A stretch of DNA of 10,803 bases from a bacterium (lineage in GTDB: Archaea; Thermoplasmatota; Thermoplasmata; Lutacidiplasmatales; UBA184). Shown in pieces: positions 6,754 to 10,803 of this stretch. The stretch lies in contig JAKBKR010000037.1 of NCBI GenBank assembly GCA_021832495.1, forward strand, positions 1 through 10,803, given 5' to 3'. The notes beneath the pieces are model-generated. The model worked only from the letters and a program-made list of their open reading frames with translations, was not told the DNA's origin and searched no databases. Within the stretch, counting starts at the first letter, position 1. Each line of letters begins with the position of its first letter. The position numbers and the translations under genes are program-made.

Positions 6754-7563
6754 ATGAGCGCAGCTCGCGGCGGGGTTTTGGCCCGCCTCCCGAAAGGGGA
6801 TCTTCAGCAGATTATTGCGGTCGGCAGCGGAAAGGGGGGTGTCGGAAAGTCATCGGTAACCTCTCTCCTCGCGTCCCAGTTGGCCAGGGAAGGCCATACG
6901 GTGGGGATCTTGGACGCCGACATTACTGGCCCCTCGATCCCTCTCCTTTTCGGCCAGAAGGGACCGCTCAAGGACCGCGGGCATGGGATCGAACCCTCCA
7001 TTACCACCCACGGGATCCGTTTGGTGTCCAGCCAGTTCCTGGTCGAGTCCGAAGATACCCCGGTGATATGGCGGGGCCCCATGGTGACCCGGCTCATCAC
7101 GCAGTTCTTTGGACAAGTGAACTGGGGACCGCTCGAGTATCTCCTACTGGACATGCCTCCCGGAACTTCCGATGTCCCGCTCACCGTCTTCCAGACCATC
7201 CCCATCGATGGCATGGTGTTCGTCACCACACCGCAGGAACTGAGCGCGCTGATCGTGCGCAAGGCCATCGTGATGGCGGAGGAGTTGCATGTACCTCTCC
7301 TCGGTCTCGTGGAGAACATGGGCGAGGTGAAATGCCCCCACTGTGGTGAAGTGTTCAACCCGTACGGGAAGAGTCACTCGGAGGCGATCCTTGGCCACCA
7401 CGACGTGCCCCTCCTCGGGCGACTCCCGGTCGACCCGAAGCTCAGTGAGTTGGGGGACTCGGGCCGGATCGGTGAGTACACGAGCGGATCCCTCGAGCAG
7501 GTCACCCGGGCCCTGCTCACCAGCATCTCCGATACGAAGAAGCGGAGTCTCAAGGTGCTCTGA
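6754..7563 (+). CDS. apbC: Mrp/ApbC/NBP35 family Fe-S cluster carrier ATPase
   Basis: This 269-residue cytoplasmic P-loop ATPase belongs to a family that binds a labile 4Fe-4S cluster between two subunits and passes it to apo-proteins. The deviant Walker A motif GSGKGGVGKSS (24-34) is followed by DADITGPSIP (54-63) and LLDMPPGTSD (131-140), all typical of archaeal Mrp. The cluster-binding pair is CPHC (194-197), in the segment VENMGEVKCPHCGEVF. There is no N-terminal MIP18 domain, as in most archaeal members. The frame extends to GTG 6742, but that codon lies only 25 nt from the TATA box, probably ahead of the transcription start, so ATG 6754 is preferred. It is divergent from the acyl-CoA synthetase and 64 nt upstream of the citrate synthase homologue. 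It could load the oxidoreductase beta cluster, but that link is inferred from position alone. Confidence 0.93.
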   Translation: MSAARGGVLARLPKGDLQQIIAVGSGKGGVGKSSVTSLLASQLAREGHTVGILDADITGPSIPLLFGQKGPLKDRGHGIEPSITTHGIRLVSSQFLVESEDTPVIWRGPMVTRLITQFFGQVNWGPLEYLLLDMPPGTSDVPLTVFQTIPIDGMVFVTTPQELSALIVRKAIVMAEELHVPLLGLVENMGEVKCPHCGEVFNPYGKSHSEAILGHHDVPLLGRLPVDPKLSELGDSGRIGEYTSGSLEQVTRALLTSISDTKKRSLKVL

Positions 7564-7616
7564 TCGAGGGGAGATCGTCTCGCCCCGCACTACCCTTCTT
7601 ATCCTCGGGGGTCCTT

Positions 7617-7622
7617 GGAGGT
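7617..7622 (+). promoter_or_regulatory. Shine-Dalgarno site of the citrate synthase family gene
   Basis: GGAGGT ends 5 nt before ATG 7628 and decides the start, although the frame is open back to 7343 through the Mrp gene. A ribosome binding site here, and none for Mrp, fits the usual archaeal pattern of a leaderless first gene and an SD-led downstream gene. A weak TTCTTATC at 7596-7603 could be an internal promoter. Confidence 0.7.
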
Positions 7623-7627
7623 TTCTG

Positions 7628-8755
7628 ATGGCCAAGATCGAAGTACCCGGCGGTTTGGAGAATGTGGTCGTTGCGGCCACTTCCATTTCCCTGATCGAAG
7701 GGGGTCCGGACCGGCTCCTGTATCGAGGATACGCCGTCCAAGAACTTGCGCACCTATCAAACTACGAGGAGGTCTCGTTCCTTGTGCTCGAAGGACATCT
7801 GCCCACCGCCGGCGAGCTCGACGAGTTCTCCAAGAGGGTCCGTCGACATCGAAAGATCCCGGAAGCCCGGGTCGATCTGCTCCGGCATCTCCCACGGGAA
7901 ATGCGCCCCGTGGACGCCATGGTGGCGATGCTCGCCTTTCCTGAAGGAAAAGATTCGGGCCCCCCCCTATGCGCTTGGGACGATGGTGGCCTGGCGGGGC
8001 GTCTCCTTTCTGAGACACCCACGATCGCGGCGAATTTTGAACGACTCCGGAACGGGCAAGGATACCTCGAACCCCGGAAGGACCTCGACTCCGGAGCCAG
8101 CTTTCTCTACCTCCTGCGAGGACAGGTCCCATCACCCGAGGAGGCACGGGCGATGGACCAGACCTTTCTCCTCCACGCAGACAATGAGCTCAACACCGCT
8201 ACCTTCGCCGCCCGTGTTGCGGCGAGCACGGGGGCCGACATGGTCAGTGCCGTGACCTCGGCGCTCTGTACGCTCAAAGGACCTTTGCATGGCGGGGCCA
8301 GTGTCGCCGTCGCCCGGCAGGTCCGGGAGATCGGATCCCCCGACCGCGCCGAGGATTTCGTGGCCCGGAAGTTCGCAGCGGGTGAGAGGATCACCGGGTT
8401 CGGCCACCGGGTATATCGTCAAGAGGACCCTAGGGCCACCGTCCTCCGGGAGATTGCTCGAGAACTCTCCGAGCGCAAGCGGCGACCCGAGCCGTTCGCA
8501 ACCCTGCAAGCTCTGGAGGTGGCCGTGAAGAAGCGCAAAGCCCTTCCCGTGAATCTGGACCTCTACTCCGCATGCGTGTTCATGTTGCTCGACATTCCCC
8601 CGGACCTTTTCACACCCGTCTTCGCCATTGGCCGGATGCCTGGCTGGGTAGCCCACATTCTGGAGGAGTACTCCCAACGCAAGCTGGTGAGCCCTATTGG
8701 AAGGTACTCCGGTCCAGACTTTCGGGCATATGTTCCAATCACGCAACGGTCCTGA
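7628..8755 (+). CDS. gltA: Citrate synthase family protein with altered oxaloacetate-site residues
   Basis: This 375-residue protein has the length and motifs of the short archaeal citrate synthases, which condense acetyl-CoA with oxaloacetate. The catalytic triad is intact: His221 in GPLHGG, His260 in GFGHRVY, and Asp311 in NLDLYSA. Arg269 (in EDPR) and Arg336 (in AIGRMPGW) match pig Arg329 and Arg401. Two other positions are unusual. The family's HADHE reads HADNE, putting Asn186 where pig His238 and E. coli His229 bind oxaloacetate. The usual RPR near the C-terminus reads SPI, putting Ser355 where pig Arg421 and E. coli Arg407 reach into the partner subunit's site. The start at ATG 7628 is set by GGAGGT 5 nt upstream. 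It may be an ordinary citrate synthase with compensating residues (Arg351 and Arg358 are near), or a homologue with another acceptor acid; the symbol is tentative. Confidence 0.88.
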   Translation: MAKIEVPGGLENVVVAATSISLIEGGPDRLLYRGYAVQELAHLSNYEEVSFLVLEGHLPTAGELDEFSKRVRRHRKIPEARVDLLRHLPREMRPVDAMVAMLAFPEGKDSGPPLCAWDDGGLAGRLLSETPTIAANFERLRNGQGYLEPRKDLDSGASFLYLLRGQVPSPEEARAMDQTFLLHADNELNTATFAARVAASTGADMVSAVTSALCTLKGPLHGGASVAVARQVREIGSPDRAEDFVARKFAAGERITGFGHRVYRQEDPRATVLREIARELSERKRRPEPFATLQALEVAVKKRKALPVNLDLYSACVFMLLDIPPDLFTPVFAIGRMPGWVAHILEEYSQRKLVSPIGRYSGPDFRAYVPITQRS

Positions 8756-8761
8756 AGTTCC

Positions 8762-8789
8762 CTTTCCGTTACAGAACCCTTCGGAAAAG
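8762..8789. terminator. Imperfect hairpin between convergent genes (candidate bidirectional terminator)
   Basis: CTTTCCG at 8762-8768 can pair with CGGAAAAG at 8782-8789 with one bulged A and a 13-nt loop. It fills the 36-nt gap between the stops of the citrate synthase homologue and the HTH_10 regulator. There is no long T tract, which archaeal termination usually prefers, so the call is weak. Confidence 0.25.
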
Positions 8790-8791
8790 GC

Positions 8792-9472
8792 TCAGAATCC
8801 GGATGAAGGAACACTATGCATGAGCTTGCTTTCCACAATGGCCAAAGTCTTCGACAGCGTGGATTTCGAGACCCCGAGCACGCTCGCAAGCATCGTGATA
8901 GAGATACGGCGCGGTACATCCCAATACCCCGAGGCTAGAGCCGTGCGATAGATCTCCAACTGGTGTGGGGTCAGCAGATGCTTCATTCCTTCCGTGGTCT
9001 CCTTACGGATCGAAAGGATGGTCGTTCCCGGGAAGTCGCTCCGGAATTGATCATAGAGTTTCATCACGCTCTCTTCCTTGGCCGCCACGATCGGCGTGAA
9101 GTGACCTGCCTTGACGAAAATTGGGAATTCCGGGATCAGCCCGAGCCCGATCGCTTTTAGGAATACGTTGGGTTGGCGTAGGTCCGCAACGACATGCAGT
9201 GTGGCGCCTTCCAAGTCCCGGCTGATCACATCGACTCCTTGAACATCGGGGGAGCTCTCGATGTCCTGCAGCAATCTCTCGACATCGGTCAGAGAGCTGA
9301 TCCGTAAGCTGGTCCAGATCCGCCCATCTTGCGTCGGAATGATGGCCTGCATCTCGAAGATCGCCAACGGATGGGCGACAGATACCGTTTGGAGGTACGA
9401 TACCCCTGCCGGCAACGGCACGCTCAACTTGCAGATGACGTGCCCGGCGTTTACGGTGGCCGCAGTGTTCAT
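8792..9472 (-). CDS. HTH_10 (bacterio-opsin activator type) transcriptional regulator
   Basis: This 226-residue protein ends in a clear HTH_10 domain (about 168-218): LTPHQLEIYRTALASGYWDV, then PRRISITMLASVLGVSKST, with the recognition helix in GVSKSTLSKTL. The family is typical of haloarchaea and other euryarchaea. The N-terminal part (about 1-165) is a mixed alpha/beta region without Cys motifs or membrane segments; in this family it often acts as a sensor or dimer domain, but no ligand can be named. The start is ATG 9472, where the A-T-G-A overlaps the stop of the radical SAM gene; the frame is open further upstream, but that stretch is the radical SAM gene in another frame. A GGTG lies about 12 nt upstream. 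Overlap implies translational coupling, so the regulator may control its own operon or sense a product of the radical SAM enzyme. It converges on the citrate synthase homologue. Confidence 0.88.
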   Translation of the reverse strand: MNTAATVNAGHVICKLSVPLPAGVSYLQTVSVAHPLAIFEMQAIIPTQDGRIWTSLRISSLTDVERLLQDIESSPDVQGVDVISRDLEGATLHVVADLRQPNVFLKAIGLGLIPEFPIFVKAGHFTPIVAAKEESVMKLYDQFRSDFPGTTILSIRKETTEGMKHLLTPHQLEIYRTALASGYWDVPRRISITMLASVLGVSKSTLSKTLAIVESKLMHSVPSSGF

Positions 9473-10623
9473 GCTATGGATGACACCTTCGTACTTGTGG
9501 ACACTCGAATGGGTCGGACACCCGTGGCGCGGATCTTGTCGTTCCTGGCACAGCTCGTCGAGCGGCCAAGAAGACCGGTGACTGTGCCCGTGCGGACCAT
9601 GCTTTGGCCGCGGCAGAAGCCCCGACAGGCATCGAAATAGGAGCAGTTGTTGCATCCGACGGGGACCGCTCCAGAAGTGGCCATCGTCCAAAGGCGGAAG
9701 AGGGAGGATTCGTAGAACGCCTCTTGCAGTTCCGATCCTTGGAGAATGTTGGGGATGGCAAACCCCGCTTTGACGTAGTCATCGGGGTACTTGATAGCGT
9801 CACAAGGCACGAGTCCCCCATCGTGCTTCAGGACCGCCCGGGCGTACCCGCAAAGGCATGGGCTCTTGCCTCCTATCTCTGACGCGAATTTCTCGAAGTA
9901 CACTGGGTGGGGAGTGAAACTCGCTCGCACTTCAAAACCCAAGGGACGATATTTCAGTCGCAAATCGTAGAGAGTGTTCAACAGCCGCTCTTCCTCCTCG
10001 TAACCGAGCGCCAATGAGGAGAAAGAGTGAGACTCCAGTGCCTCTCCGGTATTGCGAAGGGCGCCCACCTTCCAACTGACCGCGCCCATGCGATAGAAGT
10101 GCTCCGCCATCTGGGCGATATGACCTGCGTTGGTCCGAGTCGCCACGACGCTGAGCCCGGTGCGCACCCCAGAGTCGATGAGGAGTTTCACGTTCTCCAG
10201 GAGTCGTGGCGTGTCGCTTCCCACGCGGGTCGACTGGTTCACGGCGTCGTCCAGGCTGTCGATCGTGATGGAGGCAAAGGCGTCCCGCTCCGCCATCGCC
10301 CGGGCGATCTCGGGGGTGATCCTCGATCCATTGGTGGCTATGCCTACTCGGATCTCGGGGTGAATGCGTTCGAGGATGGGCAAAATGTCTTCCCGGGTGA
10401 AGACCTCTCCGCCAGTCAAGTTCAGCGCTCGGATTCCAGACCGGTTGATCTGATCGACAATGTCGAACATCTGTTCGGTTGGGAGATCGGTCTTGTACCG
10501 GTTCACCACAACGTAACAGTAGGAGCAAGCGAAGTTGCACCGGTTGGTGACATGCCAGATGAGTTTGATGAGTTTCCGGTTCTCGAGGACCGGGCCCCAC
10601 CGATCTACACTTATTTCCTCCAT
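9469..10623 (-). CDS. Radical SAM enzyme with SPASM domain
   Basis: This 384-residue enzyme has the radical SAM cluster motif CNFACSYC with Cys29, Cys33 and Cys36 (CxxxCxxC), which binds the 4Fe-4S cluster that cleaves S-adenosylmethionine. NLTGGEVF (68-75) is the SAM-binding GGE segment. The C-terminal SPASM pattern is complete: Cys258-x10-Gly-x4-Cys274, then Cys324-x2-Cys327-x5-Cys333-x3-Cys337, then Cys358, enough for auxiliary clusters. SPASM enzymes modify peptides or proteins, or act in heme synthesis (AhbC/AhbD, NirJ); the sequence does not decide which. No RiPP precursor or Ahb-like neighbour is visible here. The ATG at 10623 follows GTAGGACCCT, a weak ribosome site. It overlaps the HTH_10 gene by 4 nt and follows the end of another minus-strand gene by 64 nt, with an inverted repeat in the gap. 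Confidence 0.9.
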   Translation of the reverse strand: MEEISVDRWGPVLENRKLIKLIWHVTNRCNFACSYCYVVVNRYKTDLPTEQMFDIVDQINRSGIRALNLTGGEVFTREDILPILERIHPEIRVGIATNGSRITPEIARAMAERDAFASITIDSLDDAVNQSTRVGSDTPRLLENVKLLIDSGVRTGLSVVATRTNAGHIAQMAEHFYRMGAVSWKVGALRNTGEALESHSFSSLALGYEEEERLLNTLYDLRLKYRPLGFEVRASFTPHPVYFEKFASEIGGKSPCLCGYARAVLKHDGGLVPCDAIKYPDDYVKAGFAIPNILQGSELQEAFYESSLFRLWTMATSGAVPVGCNNCSYFDACRGFCRGQSMVRTGTVTGLLGRSTSCARNDKIRATGVRPIRVSTSTKVSSIA

Positions 10624-10643
10624 AGGGTCCTACAAGATTGGTT

Positions 10644-10677
10644 TAGGGACAGAACCTCAGCGGAAGCCCTGTCCCTA
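10644..10677. repeat. Perfect 9-bp inverted repeat upstream of the radical SAM gene
   Basis: TAGGGACAG (10644-10652) and CTGTCCCTA (10669-10677) are exact inverted arms with a 16-nt spacer, ending 20 nt before the radical SAM ATG. Possible roles are an operator for the HTH_10 protein of this operon, an RNA hairpin in the leader, or a terminator of the upstream gene. No T tract follows on the minus strand, which weakens the last option. Confidence 0.55.
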
Positions 10678-10680
10678 GCG

Positions 10681-10697
10681 GTGGGGTCTACCCCCAC
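10681..10697. repeat. 6-bp inverted repeat around the stop of the upstream gene
   Basis: GTGGGG (10681-10686) and CCCCAC (10692-10697) pair around TCTAC. The upstream gene's TAG stop (10688-10690, minus strand) lies in the loop. It sits 3 nt from the longer inverted repeat, so a transcript reading leftward would carry two hairpins in a row. Confidence 0.4.
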
Positions 10698-10803
10698 ATG
10701 ATCTCTGGGCTGCCGGGGATTGACAGGCGTTCAAAGCTCTCCGGCCGGGGGGCCGCAGAGACTTCGAGCCGTTCCAACAGACGCGCAACCTCTAGCTCCA
10801 GTT
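10688..10803 (-). CDS. C-terminal end of an unknown protein (partial)
   Basis: A frame enters from the right edge and is open for 37 codons to a TAG at 10690-10688. The peptide begins LELEVARLLERLEVSAAPRP and ends FERLSIPGSPEIMWG. Spaced leucines suggest a helix or short coiled coil, followed by a Pro-rich tail. Codon use resembles that of the neighbouring genes, and the stop lies 64 nt before the radical SAM start, so it may be the upstream gene of the same operon. Too little is visible to name a family; other frames at this edge cannot be fully ruled out. Confidence 0.5.
   Translation of the reverse strand, partial: LELEVARLLERLEVSAAPRPESFERLSIPGSPEIMWG

Noticed and set aside
7343..7627. 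Extension of the citrate synthase frame upstream to 7343
   Set aside because: It overlaps the Mrp gene in another frame and has no citrate synthase similarity; GGAGGT at 7617-7622 marks ATG 7628.
9473..9691. Upstream extension of the HTH_10 regulator
   Set aside because: This is the radical SAM gene read in another frame; the ATGA overlap at 9469-9472 gives a natural start and a normal family length.
10027..10701. Plus-strand open frame of 224 codons
   Set aside because: It is antisense to the radical SAM gene, which carries the full cluster and SPASM cysteine patterns.

Overview
The window looks archaeal, most likely a euryarchaeal or Thermoplasmata-type lineage; the exact lineage is inferred. 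The support is: TATA-like boxes placed 30-37 nt before start codons (short-leader or leaderless transcripts), a class II tRNA-Leu without an encoded CCA end, an ADP-forming acyl-CoA synthetase as an alpha-beta fusion, a two-subunit 2-oxoacid:ferredoxin oxidoreductase, and an HTH_10 (bacterio-opsin-activator type) regulator. Genes are tightly packed, GC-rich, and lie on both strands.

Left third (1-1800): a partial four-helix membrane protein (minus, runs off the left edge), a small basic orphan protein (575-925, plus), a DUF202/YidH-like membrane protein (minus), tRNA-Leu(CAA) (minus), and a small three-helix membrane protein (1492-1800, plus) whose stop overlaps the stop of the next gene tail to tail.

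Middle (1793-8755): an acyl-CoA module. On the minus strand lie a 705-aa ADP-forming acyl-CoA synthetase and then the alpha (gamma-alpha fused) and beta subunits of a 2-oxoacid:ferredoxin oxidoreductase, with alpha and beta 1 nt apart behind their own TATA box. Divergent from these, on the plus strand, lie an Mrp/ApbC Fe-S carrier ATPase and a citrate synthase family protein. One near-symmetrical TATA element (6717-6722) sits between the two divergent arms and can serve both. Together the enzymes could turn a 2-oxoacid into acyl-CoA plus reduced ferredoxin, then recover ATP or condense the acyl-CoA. The citrate synthase homologue keeps its three catalytic residues but has Asn and Ser where oxaloacetate-binding His and Arg are expected, so its true acceptor is uncertain. 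This is the most notable point of the window.

Right part (8792-10803): a minus-strand operon of a SPASM-type radical SAM enzyme and an HTH_10 regulator that overlap by ATGA. It is preceded by the last 37 codons of another minus-strand gene, with two inverted repeats lying back to back around the intergenic gap. No CRISPR array, insertion sequence or rRNA was seen, and no stretch over 300 bases lacks a gene; the longest gap is 332-574.
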